Part shown: one piece after another, positions 1 through 7,774 of the stretch
Numbering within the stretch: the stretch's first letter is position 1
How the letters are laid out: each line of letters opens with the position of its first letter
NCBI RefSeq assembly: GCF_003574655.1
Contig: NZ_QNUM01000002.1
Location: forward strand, 248,001 to 312,000
Direction: 5' to 3'
DNA length: 64,000 nucleotides
Origin: Cohaesibacter haloalkalitolerans
Lineage (GTDB): Bacteria > Pseudomonadota > Alphaproteobacteria > Rhizobiales > Cohaesibacteraceae
The notes under the pieces: generated by a model
What the model was told of the DNA's origin: nothing
Databases searched by the model: none
What the model saw: the letters and a program-made list of their open reading frames with translations, nothing else
Position numbers and translations under genes: made by a program

Positions 1-2
1 GA

Positions 3-599
3 GCGGAAGTGCTGGAGCGGCTTGCGTCAAAGCCTCTGGGCATTGTGCCCAAACGGGGCGAGGTTGGGGCCTATGAGAAGGTCGCCATGTTCATGGACTA
101 TGCCGAGCGGGTCTCCTCGACCACGGCGCGCATTGCCTCCTATGACGAGCTGCCCGGTGCCATTGCGGACTATCTGCGCGCCCACAATCTGCCACAGTCG
201 ATCATCACCGGCTCAGACCCTCGGCTTGCGGCAGTCAACTGGCAGAGCGAACCGCAACTGGAGCGCAAGATCGGCCCTTCGGACGGCTCGGACCTTGTCG
301 GGGTGAACCATGCCCTTGGTGGCGTGGCGGAAACCGGCACGGCGGTTCTGGCCTCCGGTCCGGACAACCCCACGACCATCAATTTCCTGCCGGAGAACCA
401 CATCATCGTTGTCCATGCCGACGACATTGCCGGCAATTATGAGAGCATCCATGATCGCTTGCGGGATCTTGGGGGCAAGGCCCACATGCCTCGCGCCCTC
501 AACATGATCACCGGGCCCTCCCGTTCGGGCGACATCGAACAGAAAATCATGCTCGGCGCCCACGGCCCGCGCGCGGTACATGTCATCGTCGTCGGCTGA
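3..599 (+). CDS. lutC: LutC/YkgG-family (LUD domain) protein, 5' partial
   Basis: LUD-domain protein of the LutC type. LutC belongs to the LutABC iron-sulfur complex that oxidises L-lactate to pyruvate in the cytoplasm. About 198 residues are visible. The frame is open to the window edge; a GTG at 9 could be read as a start, but family members run about 20-25 residues longer, so the N-terminus probably lies upstream. The C-terminal half shows the family pattern GGVAETGTAVL, then NFLPENHIIVV and a closing MITGPSRSGDIEQ followed by a glycine-rich end. lutA and lutB would be expected just before the window but are not visible. Family assignment is strong; the lactate role is inferred from the family. 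Confidence 0.85.
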   Translation, partial: AEVLERLASKPLGIVPKRGEVGAYEKVAMFMDYAERVSSTTARIASYDELPGAIADYLRAHNLPQSIITGSDPRLAAVNWQSEPQLERKIGPSDGSDLVGVNHALGGVAETGTAVLASGPDNPTTINFLPENHIIVVHADDIAGNYESIHDRLRDLGGKAHMPRALNMITGPSRSGDIEQKIMLGAHGPRAVHVIVVG

Positions 600-609
600 C
601 GCTGAAGAC

Positions 610-638
610 AAAAAAAGGCCCGCCACAGGTGGCGGGCC
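610..638 (-). terminator. Intrinsic terminator of the DUF1127 gene
   Basis: A GC-rich hairpin with arms GGCCCGCCA and TGGCGGGCC at 617-625 and 630-638 is followed on the minus strand by a run of seven T (610-616). It lies about 90 bases past the minus-strand DUF1127 gene and just past the plus-strand lutC stop, so it separates the two convergent genes. Confidence 0.8.
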
Positions 639-728
639 AAGGATAACAGGGATCTCAAGGACGACCCCTGGCTGCTTAGTCAAATGGGTGGCCGTCTGTT
701 GGGAGCTGCCGACGGCCTGGCATTCTGA

Positions 729-1094
729 TTACGCTCCCTTCGGATCACAGCAAAGCGGCGCTTGTTTTACTGCAGTCCGTTCTTCAGCCGGTTGCGGATG
801 CTCAAGGTCCGAAGCCGGGCTGTACCAGCGCGCCAGGATGTCCAGCTCGCGGGAATGGATGCGACGGCGCGCATCGAAAGGGTCGATCAGCAACGGATCA
901 CGATAGAGCGGCTGAGCGGAAGCCGTGATCACGTCGCTTTTTGTCAAACCGATATCCGCCAACGTGCGTTCATCCAGTTCGGCAAGGGATTTCAGAGCCG
1001 CACGATTGCGTGCGATTGTTGCGCCAGCTGCCACGAGACGAGCAACGCCGGCAACTGCAGATGCAAGTGCAGAATGAAGAATGACTGTCAGCAT
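729..1094 (-). CDS. DUF1127 domain protein
   Basis: Small protein of 121 residues with the DUF1127 (YjiS-like) signature LAELDERTLADIGLTKSDV in its middle, preceded by an Arg-containing helix. DUF1127 proteins are short, Arg-rich and often regulatory in alphaproteobacteria; some have been linked to phosphate, carbon and stress responses and to RNA-related regulation. The start is placed at 1094 because AAGGAGA lies 7-8 bases upstream; an upstream ATG at 1127 would add 11 residues but lacks such a site. The C-terminal ~60 residues after the DUF1127 motif have no recognised domain. It is divergent from the LysR gene at 1480, which may control it. Confidence 0.8.
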   Translation of the reverse strand: MLTVILHSALASAVAGVARLVAAGATIARNRAALKSLAELDERTLADIGLTKSDVITASAQPLYRDPLLIDPFDARRRIHSRELDILARWYSPASDLEHPQPAEERTAVKQAPLCCDPKGA

Positions 1095-1479
1095 ATCTTG
1101 TCTCCTTAAGTTGTTGTCATCTGCCATGAGCTCCTGAAAGCGCCATGGAGATAGGCTGGGTCACTGGTTCCGGATGCAGCCGCATGGTCCCCGACGGACC
1201 AGACGCACACCACCTTGTTGCGCATGCATCGGACACTGTTTCTGGCGGGAAAAGGCACTTTGTTTCGGGCTTTCGCCGCTGTCTGATCAGCTGTCCTTTG
1301 CTGTTGGTGCCTTTATTCCAGAGTCTGAACAATAAATCCAACGAATGTTTTTTATAGAATTCATCTCATTTAGTGATGGATTGAAAAATGGATCAATGAT
1401 ACATCTGGCCCCACTGATTGACGGCCTCCGGAGCACCGGCAAGGCCGTCGTGCCGGAAGTGTGGAATTGGAGATTTCTG
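1095..1479. other. Divergent intergenic region between DUF1127 and LysR genes
   Basis: 385 bases without a supported gene, between two divergent genes. The right-hand 130 bases are AT-rich (about 1320-1400) and are the likely promoter and LysR operator region. I could not define a unique T-N11-A operator by eye. A long in-frame extension of the LysR ORF reaches 1345 but lacks coding character. Confidence 0.5.
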
Positions 1480-2370
1480 ATGAATGCCCTTCTCGATCTT
1501 GACCAGCTCAGGACCTTTATCGCCATCGCAGAAACCGGCAGCTTTACCAGGGCTGCCGAGCAGGTCAACAAGACTCAGTCTGCGGTTTCCATGCAGATGC
1601 GACGGCTGGAAGAGCGTGTCGGCCAGACCATTTTCGTGCGGGATGGGCGTCAGAGCCGGGTGACGGACGCCGGGATGCGGCTGTTGGACTTCGCCCGCCG
1701 CATGCTTTCGCTGAATGCCGAAACCATAGCCGCCTTCTCAGCCGATGCCATGTCAGGCACTGTCAGGCTCGGCCTGCCCGACGACTATGCGCCGCGTCTG
1801 TTGCCGACGGTGCTGGCCAGTTTTGCCACGACTCACCCCAATATCGAGATCGAGGTGGTGTGCGAGCAAAGCTCTTGCATCCATCGACGCATTCAGGAAG
1901 GGCGGCTTGATCTGGGTATCGTCACCCATGGAGACCGGACGCGGGAGAAGAATGGTCGCATCATTCGCTCCGAGCCACTGCTGTGGGTCTCCTCGGCGCA
2001 TCATTCCGTCCACTGCCAGTCAACGATTCCACTGGCGCTCGGCACCAAGACCTGCTCCTGGCGGGCGGCGGCTACGGCTGCGCTGTCGCGGATCGGCCGG
2101 AAATATCGCATTGCCTATGTCAGCTCCTCCGCTGCCGCCCAAACCGGTGCGGTGATGTCGGGGCTGGCGGTTTCGGTGTTGCCGGAAAGCGCACTGACGT
2201 CGGACATGCGGGTGCTTGGAGAGCGGGAAGGCTTTCCCGAATTGCATCATTGCGATATCGCACTGCTGAGATCCGACAATGCCCGGGAACGCATTCACAA
2301 TGCGCTGGCGGCCCATATTGTCAACGCACTCGACAACGTTTCGGGCAGCAACTCCATAGCTGCCGAATAG
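1480..2370 (+). CDS. LysR-family regulator, LsrB/VtlR-like
   Basis: LysR-type transcription factor of 296 residues. An N-terminal winged helix-turn-helix (residues ~6-63, with SFTRAAEQVNKTQSAVSMQM) is followed by a periplasmic-binding-protein-like effector domain (~92-285). The HTH, the sequence FVRDGRQSR and the motifs LGLPDDYA, PLLWVSS and GLAVSVLPES resemble what I recall of the rhizobial LsrB / Brucella VtlR clade, which controls redox and envelope genes and small DUF1127 genes. Cysteines occur at about residues 128, 133, 179, 192 and 258; LsrB is reported to be cysteine redox-regulated. The start at 1480 has GGAG 7 bases upstream. It is divergent from a DUF1127 gene. LysR membership is certain; the clade is inference. 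Confidence 0.88.
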   Translation: MNALLDLDQLRTFIAIAETGSFTRAAEQVNKTQSAVSMQMRRLEERVGQTIFVRDGRQSRVTDAGMRLLDFARRMLSLNAETIAAFSADAMSGTVRLGLPDDYAPRLLPTVLASFATTHPNIEIEVVCEQSSCIHRRIQEGRLDLGIVTHGDRTREKNGRIIRSEPLLWVSSAHHSVHCQSTIPLALGTKTCSWRAAATAALSRIGRKYRIAYVSSSAAAQTGAVMSGLAVSVLPESALTSDMRVLGEREGFPELHHCDIALLRSDNARERIHNALAAHIVNALDNVSGSNSIAAE

Positions 2371-2610
2371 GCCAGCATGCCCGGAAAAGAACGGAAGGGC
2401 GGAGCGCCCTTCTCTCCCGCTCTCAGGCGACCTCCCCTACGCAGCAGGGTCCCACGCACAGCCATATCGTCCAGAGCAATTTTTCCCGATGCCGTGCCGT
2501 TGCATAATCTCTTTAGACTTTTCATCTATTGTCACAATTACGGATAAATCTAGGAAAGAGCGAGCGCCAAGGAGCGCCGGTCTCCTCACCGGATATCAGG
2601 AGAGTGACAG

Positions 2611-3078
2611 ATGGTGCGCAAAAGACAAACATGGCTGTCGGCCTTCGCCTTCGGGCTCGCCTTGATCGCCCAGATCAGCCCCGGTGGGCAGGCGTCGGCT
2701 GGCTATACCAATGCCACGCTCTATCTCATTAAACAGCAGATCAAGGAAGGCTGCGATGGGGGCTCGGGCAAATTCGACTTCAGAGGCGTCTATGAGGTTG
2801 ATCTTGACGGCGATGGCCATCTCGATCTGGTGCTGTCGCATCAGGGGCTGAGCTGTGACAGGGAAATGCCCATGAGCAGCCTGTGCGGCGCCCAGTTCTG
2901 CTCCATCCTGATCTATTATCGTGAAGGCAAGCTGCTCAAGAAGCGCGATGAAATGCTTGGCTACATTCTGAGCTACAACCGCAAGCCCGAACCCTTGTTC
3001 GACATCGCCCAGATGGATAGGTCCGTATCCCAGTGGCGGCCGAGACAGGACCCTCAGCCACAGAAGATTGCTCAGTAA
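2611..3078 (+). CDS. Hypothetical secreted protein with Asp-rich loop
   Basis: 155 residues. A signal peptide is evident (basic MVRKRQ, hydrophobic stretch, small-residue cleavage region near GGQASA at ~28). The mature part contains DLDGDGHLDLVLSH at about residues 64-77, a calcium-loop-like FG-GAP/EF-hand type motif, and four cysteines (C48, C82, and the pair in LCGAQFC), suggesting disulfides and a periplasmic or extracellular location. The tail is polar and Pro/Gln-rich. A strong AGGAG site lies upstream near 2598-2602. It is convergent with the DMT transporter at 3131. No family name can be given; the function is unknown. Confidence 0.65.
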   Translation: MVRKRQTWLSAFAFGLALIAQISPGGQASAGYTNATLYLIKQQIKEGCDGGSGKFDFRGVYEVDLDGDGHLDLVLSHQGLSCDREMPMSSLCGAQFCSILIYYREGKLLKKRDEMLGYILSYNRKPEPLFDIAQMDRSVSQWRPRQDPQPQKIAQ

Positions 3079-3130
3079 ACATCCCCAAAGACTGAAGAAG
3101 AAGACCGGTCAGAGGAACGGAGCAACGCGA

Positions 3131-4084
3131 TCAGGCACCTTTGCGCCTGCCGCCTCTCATCACCAGAATGTTGCCGGCGATGATCGAGGCAAGCCCGACA
3201 AGGCCCCACATGGTCCAATGATAATTCTCGAACAGCGTCGATAGGATCAGGGCGACGATAGGAAAGAGCACCGTCAGATAGCCAGCCTTTGCCGGTCCGA
3301 TGGAATTGAGCAGGGTCATGTAGCCCCAAAAGGCAACCACAGAGGCCATGACCACCAGCCAGCCCATGGCGAGCCAATATTCGCCACTCCAGTCCATCAG
3401 GAAGGGAACATCGAGAGCAAAGGCCAGAAAGACCAGCCAGAGCGTACCATAGGTCATGCACCAGCTGTTGGCGCTGATCAGCGGGATGTTGAACTTCCGG
3501 TTTGACACCGAAAGGATGTTGCCGGTGCAGAAGAGCAAGGTACCGCACAGACCAAAGCCGAGCCCCAGAAGCACACCGTCATTGCCAGCGCTTGCCCGGA
3601 TTTCCGGCCAGAAGATCAGCCCGATGCCGCAAAGCCCCAGCACAGTGCCGACCAATCCCGATCGGGAAGGTCGAACGCCCAGAAACAGCGCGCTGAGGAT
3701 CATGTTGAAGAGGCTGGCAAGGGAGAAGATAACCGCCATCAGCCCCGACGCAATGTGACTGGCAGCGTAGTAGAACATCACGAAATTGCTCGAGAACATG
3801 AAGATCCCGACCAGCGCCAGACGCAAATGCACTCGCAGGGGAAAGCGCAGCGGATATTTGCCGATGATGGCCCAGAGGAAGGTGACGGCTGCGGCCAGCG
3901 CAAAGCGATAGATGCCAGTGACAATCGCAGGCACGATGGCCACCTGATGCGCCATTGCGATCCAGCTGGTACCCCAGACGATGATCATCATGGCATAGAG
4001 CCCCATGTCCTTGCCCGACATGGACGGGCCGGACGAAAGGGTGGCGGGGCGATCTGTTGGCGACAGGGTGGCAGTTTCACTCAT
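3131..4084 (-). CDS. EamA/DMT-family transporter
   Basis: Inner-membrane protein of 317 residues with about ten predicted membrane helices arranged as two EamA repeats, the pattern of drug/metabolite transporters (RhaT/YdcZ-like exporters of amino acids or metabolites). The first repeat starts at IVWGTSWIA and the second near LLGLGFGLCGTLLF. The ATG at 4084 is preferred over an upstream TTG at 4102, and CAGGA lies upstream of it. The first ~30 residues are a polar Ser/Thr-rich cytoplasmic lead. The substrate cannot be read from the sequence. Two other DMT proteins occur in this window (9293 and 60070). Confidence 0.85.
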   Translation of the reverse strand: MSETATLSPTDRPATLSSGPSMSGKDMGLYAMMIIVWGTSWIAMAHQVAIVPAIVTGIYRFALAAAVTFLWAIIGKYPLRFPLRVHLRLALVGIFMFSSNFVMFYYAASHIASGLMAVIFSLASLFNMILSALFLGVRPSRSGLVGTVLGLCGIGLIFWPEIRASAGNDGVLLGLGFGLCGTLLFCTGNILSVSNRKFNIPLISANSWCMTYGTLWLVFLAFALDVPFLMDWSGEYWLAMGWLVVMASVVAFWGYMTLLNSIGPAKAGYLTVLFPIVALILSTLFENYHWTMWGLVGLASIIAGNILVMRGGRRKGA

Positions 4085-4543
4085 GGGAACGATCCTGGGC
4101 AAGGCAGGCTGGCGCTAAGTGTTTGGAGACGAGCCGTTTAAAGCCGGGCCATTCGGAGCCGGGCAACGTCAAGGCCGCTGGCAATCGAAGCATAACCCTA
4201 CCAGATCCGATCCATCACTTCTAATGACTATTTATTCTTGAATCATCAAGTTGCTTGATATTACGACCTGCAACTGCCGTGGCCTGCGCTTTCTTGCGAC
4301 AGATGGCGACCATCTTGCCTGCCTTTGTTGCCTGCCTTTGTTGCTTGTCAGAAACCTGACGCCTTGCAAAAAATTCAACACGCAGAAGATGTTACCGGGG
4401 AAATTCAGACCAGTGTTTTCCGGATTGCTACATTCATCTACATCGACGGACAGGCGCAAAAGTGCGATAATGAGAAACAATACCGGGTAATGCGTTCAGT
4501 CGTTTAGCTAACGACCTTCACTCTTGCGACAGGAGTTACGATC
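4085..4543. other. Intergenic region, no gene seen
   Basis: 459 bases between a minus-strand transporter and the plus-strand BA14K-like gene. It contains a short direct repeat built on TTGCCTGCCTTTG at ~4314-4343 and a small palindrome ATCAAG-TTG-CTTGAT at 4245-4259 of unknown meaning. Short ORFs here have no coding character. The BA14K-like gene promoter must lie in the right-hand part. Confidence 0.4.
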
Positions 4544-4918
4544 ATGAAACTCGTCTACACGGTCGCCGTAGCATTGATCCTTTCCGCATTTGGCTCTCTG
4601 ACCTTGCCATCCGGTTCGGCCTATGCCTTCGGACCACCACCCCCGGGTTGGGGTGCTCCACCGCCACGTCCTTACTGGAGACGCCCTCCTCCAAGGAATT
4701 ACTGGCGTCCACCGGTAAGGCGCTGGGCTCCACCTCCTCCTCGCCGTTGGGCTCCACCACCTCCTCGGCGCTGGGCTCCACCGCCACCTCGCACGTTCTA
4801 TCGTGGCCCGGTTGGCTATTGCAACATACCGGCATGTGCTGCGAGCTACAGAAGCTTCCGGGCATGGGATTGCTCCTATCAGCCATATGGCGGCCCGCGG
4901 CGTCGGTGCAGAATGTAG
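4544..4918 (+). CDS. Secreted Pro/Arg/Trp-rich protein with BA14K-like end
   Basis: 124 residues. It begins with a clear signal peptide (MKLVYTVAVALILSAFGS..., cleavage near SAYA-F at ~28). The mature N-terminal part is low complexity: PPPPGWGAPPPRPYWRRPPP, then three tandem copies of RRWAPPPP (residues 59-82). The last ~35 residues, with CAASYRSF...DCSYQPYGGPRRRC, resemble the C-terminal motif of BA14K proteins, small envelope proteins of Brucella and relatives. CAGGAG lies 12 bases before the ATG. A hairpin terminator follows at 5055. An envelope or cell-wall-associated location is likely; the molecular role is unknown. Confidence 0.7.
   Translation: MKLVYTVAVALILSAFGSLTLPSGSAYAFGPPPPGWGAPPPRPYWRRPPPRNYWRPPVRRWAPPPPRRWAPPPPRRWAPPPPRTFYRGPVGYCNIPACAASYRSFRAWDCSYQPYGGPRRRCRM
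4718..4789 (+). repeat. 24-bp tandem repeat coding RRWAPPPP
   Basis: Three 24-bp units inside the BA14K-like gene, each coding RRWAPPPP, with third-position differences between copies. Because the unit is a multiple of three, copy-number change would lengthen or shorten the protein without a frameshift. Confidence 0.8.
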
Positions 4919-5054
4919 CCTGATGGTATAGAACTGTGGGCTTGGCATCAACCTGACCTCGGGACGCAACGAGCGCTCAAACGCAATCGGTACGCATCTG
5001 TTACAGGTTGAATGCTGAAAGCCCAGAAATCTGACCCCGCAGCCCGCAGTTTGA

Positions 5055-5087
5055 GGGCCTCCGGATATCATTTCCGGGGGCCCTTTT
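5055..5087 (+). terminator. Hairpin terminator after the BA14K-like gene
   Basis: Arms GGGCC-T-CCGGA (5055-5065) and TCCGG-G-GGCCC (5073-5083) pair around a short loop and are followed by TTTT. It lies about 140 bases after the stop at 4918, so the transcript would carry a long 3' untranslated region. Confidence 0.65.
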
Positions 5088-5870
5088 CGCGTTCCACCCC
5101 GCGCAGGCTCAGCGTGAAGTGTCGCTGTCGTAACGCTGGCAAAATCTTGCCATGCCCACCTATGAATGAAACCAGAGACAGCAGGATCTATTTCTAATAA
5201 TGTTAGCGATACCATGGTCTAATGAAGGTCGCATACAAACAAAACGGCCAATATTTTTGAACAATTTTGTTCTCGTTCCTAAAATGAGGCAATTTTCAAG
5301 TTTTTGGCTTAAAAGCAGATAGAATTGTCTATATTTTTGTCCATTTTTTCAGCACGATCGCCAATATATTGCCTGTTGATAGTGCACTTATTTCTACAAT
5401 ATTCTGTACAAAATTAAAAATTTGTCAGGCGACAATATTTCCCTTGACTAGATGGCATTGTCTAGCGCTAACATATACTTGCAGGGTAATCAAGAGTCGG
5501 AATTGGTCGACCAATGCACAAAGCTTACATAAGTCAAGTGGCAATAATATTGATGACACAATTGCGTTGTAACATCTGTAAGCAGAAGGCAAACCTTGAA
5601 GAATAAGCAGAAATGCCCAGGGAGGCATTGAGAGGCGCGTTCAAACAGTTTTAAGGCCCCCAAGAGTTCCAGCAGTTTTCGCGCATTCCAGCCTCAACGC
5701 CGATGTTTGGAGAAATATCCCGGCGTTATGATTGGTCTCGGGATTGTGTGTAGATCCGTTTCAAACCAGCGCACACTGTTCCGGACCGCCTGTCAGCCAG
5801 CCCTGGCGCACTATCCAAACGCGGAGCCGCTTCTGGCTTCTCACGGAATTCGCTTAAAGGGAGGTCCTGT
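5088..5870. other. AT-rich intergenic region, no gene seen
   Basis: 783 bases without a convincing ORF. From about 5210 to 5600 the base composition drops sharply in GC compared with the flanks. A promoter-like TTGACT at 5444-5449 is followed ~19 bases later by TAACAT, about 400 bases before the next gene, so a long leader or a small RNA is possible. The last 20 bases hold the GGGAGG ribosome binding site of the gene at 5871. Confidence 0.4.
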
Positions 5871-6890
5871 ATGCAACTCAAGGCACAAACACCCGAAGAC
5901 ATAACCTACCGCCCCCCATACCGGGGCAAGGTCGTTGAAAAATCACCGGCTCGCCTATCGCACGATCTCGCATGGCATGGCGGCCTGCATCCGCTCGAAT
6001 CCTGGCAGTTCTCGACCAGTCTCAGAGGCGGCGGACAGCATTTCAGTTTTCGTGTCCAGCTTCTCATCATTCAGCAGCTCAACTGCGAGGCCAAGATCTC
6101 GATCAGCATGTGCCTGATGGATCAGGATACTGGCTGGATCCGCGAAGCCGAAAGTACCGTTCCGCTGAAGGATATCGAAATCGGCGGACAATCCCTGCGC
6201 TTCACGACCAGTGACCTCGACATCAAGGGCAGCGGCAGCGAGCTGACGATCACGGCCGAGCTTCCGGACGCCTCCATCGAGCTGTTCGGCATGGTCAACA
6301 TGCCCATTCTGGTCAACAATGGCGAAGGTGACTTCCATTTTCTGGGAGCGCAGCAGTATAAATTTGCCTTGCCGTGTATCCAGATGTCCGGCTGTGTCAC
6401 CCTGATGGGCAAACCGCAGAGTGTTACCGGCGCCATGTGGCTCAACCGCCAGTGGGGTGCCCTGCCTAGACGCTTCAGCCTCGACCGCAACGTTGAACAG
6501 CGCCAGTGGATCAATCTCTACTCACAGCTCAGCAACGGCATCCGGCTCAGCGCCTCGCAGCTATGGGATTTTGCCCGCAACAAGCAGGATACCTGCTGCA
6601 CGGTGGTGCTGCCAGACGGGACCCATATTATCGAGAAGATCGCCCCGCTTGAACTCAACGACTTTATGGACAGCCGCCTGTCTGGCCGCCGCTACCCGCG
6701 CCATGTGGTGCTCTCCCACGAACCGCTTGAAACCTGCCTGCAGATCAGCCTGCCCTATCAGGAACGCGAAGTGGTGTCCAAGATCGGCAACCTGATCAAG
6801 TTTGACGGCAAGATCAATGTCAACGGCTATATCTACGGGGAAGAAGTCACCGGCGACGGCTTTGTCGAGATGGTCGGGCGCTGGCGCTAG
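5871..6890 (+). CDS. CrtC/AttH-like (lipocalin-type) protein
   Basis: 339 residues. The layout matches the AttH/CrtC group (carotenoid 1,2-hydratase fold, two lipocalin-like halves): SWQFSTSLRGGGQHFSFRVQ early on, a central GAMWLNRQWG near residue 185, and a closing GEEVTGDGFVEMVGRWR like the family's G-x-G-Y-V-E-x-T-G ending. No signal peptide is visible, whereas many AttH proteins are exported. The start has GGGAGG about 8 bases upstream. No carotenoid genes are nearby, so a carotenoid role is not supported. It stands alone after a long AT-rich region. Family assignment is moderate; substrate unknown. Confidence 0.65.
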   Translation: MQLKAQTPEDITYRPPYRGKVVEKSPARLSHDLAWHGGLHPLESWQFSTSLRGGGQHFSFRVQLLIIQQLNCEAKISISMCLMDQDTGWIREAESTVPLKDIEIGGQSLRFTTSDLDIKGSGSELTITAELPDASIELFGMVNMPILVNNGEGDFHFLGAQQYKFALPCIQMSGCVTLMGKPQSVTGAMWLNRQWGALPRRFSLDRNVEQRQWINLYSQLSNGIRLSASQLWDFARNKQDTCCTVVLPDGTHIIEKIAPLELNDFMDSRLSGRRYPRHVVLSHEPLETCLQISLPYQEREVVSKIGNLIKFDGKINVNGYIYGEEVTGDGFVEMVGRWR

Positions 6891-7028
6891 CGCCCGCCGT
6901 CTGAATACTGTCGCACATGCCGAAAGGTGAGTACCGGGAAGAGCGCTCAGCTCTTTTCTGGGGTTGATTGCTGATGCGGAAATCTCCCTGTACCCGATCA
7001 CCTCGCCAGATCCGGCCAATTGCCTTGG

Positions 7029-7076
7029 CATCATGGATCTGAAGCATCATGGATCTGGGTCATCATGGATCTGGCC
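7029..7076. repeat. Three 16-bp direct repeats
   Basis: CATCATGGATCTG recurs at 7029, 7045 and 7061, a 16-bp period, in the gap between the CrtC-like gene and a minus-strand lipoprotein gene. Related GATCAA/GATCAAT pieces follow to ~7140. No function is evident. Confidence 0.7.
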
Positions 7077-7135
7077 TTTTCTTTTCCCCGCCGCCACAAG
7101 GCGACAGGCCCGGATCAAACCCAGATCAATCCTGA

Positions 7136-7510
7136 TCAATACCAGCGTGGGCGATAAAAGACCGTGTGCTCGGGGATGGCGTCATCCTCGCTGCGGTAAA
7201 CCTCATATTCCATACATTTTGGATTGTTCGCCGCGTCCACCTGCACTGCGGTGCATTCGGCCGCGAAGGTCCGGCCATCACTGAGTGTGAATTGCAGATC
7301 GTTGGCCGGAGCGTTGTCGAGCTCCGAAACCTTGCCGAAATAGGTCCGCTCATCAAGGATGACGAGGTCTTCCAGCTTGTCACCGCCGGGATAGAACAGC
7401 AGCCGGACCTTGGTTCCGTCTGGCTTCTGACCGCTGATCTTGACCGGCACGCAAGCGGTCGTCAGCAGGAGTGGCAGGATGGCAAGGGTCAATCCCATAG
7501 AGCGCTTCAT
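7136..7510 (-). CDS. Small hypothetical lipoprotein
   Basis: 124 residues starting MKRSMGLTLAILPLLLTTAC, a lipoprotein signal peptide with lipobox LTTAC, so Cys20 should be lipidated and the protein anchored in the inner or outer membrane facing the periplasm. The mature part is short, acidic and Tyr-rich near its end (CMEYEVYRSEDD, FYRPRWY) with two further cysteines. GAGGGGA lies just upstream of the ATG. I do not recognise the family. Its neighbours (CrtC-like protein and gshA) give no functional hint. Confidence 0.7.
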   Translation of the reverse strand: MKRSMGLTLAILPLLLTTACVPVKISGQKPDGTKVRLLFYPGGDKLEDLVILDERTYFGKVSELDNAPANDLQFTLSDGRTFAAECTAVQVDAANNPKCMEYEVYRSEDDAIPEHTVFYRPRWY

Positions 7511-7774
7511 ATCAAATCCCCTCTGACAGGCTGCCCCATCCTAGCACAAGGAGCATGAGCCACCATCCACCGCGCGCGACTTTTGCAACGCTTCCTTGGG
7601 GTGAAGACGCTGCGATAAAGCCGGAAAGCATGTTCTCAACCGCGACGCAAAGACGGAACCGGCCAGACCTTCCACGCCCGCCCCCATACAAGCCGACTGT
7701 GGCTCGCGCGGGGCAACGGGATAAGGCGGGTTAAAGACGCAACGGAGATGGCACCGATGGTCGCCCGCGCCCGA

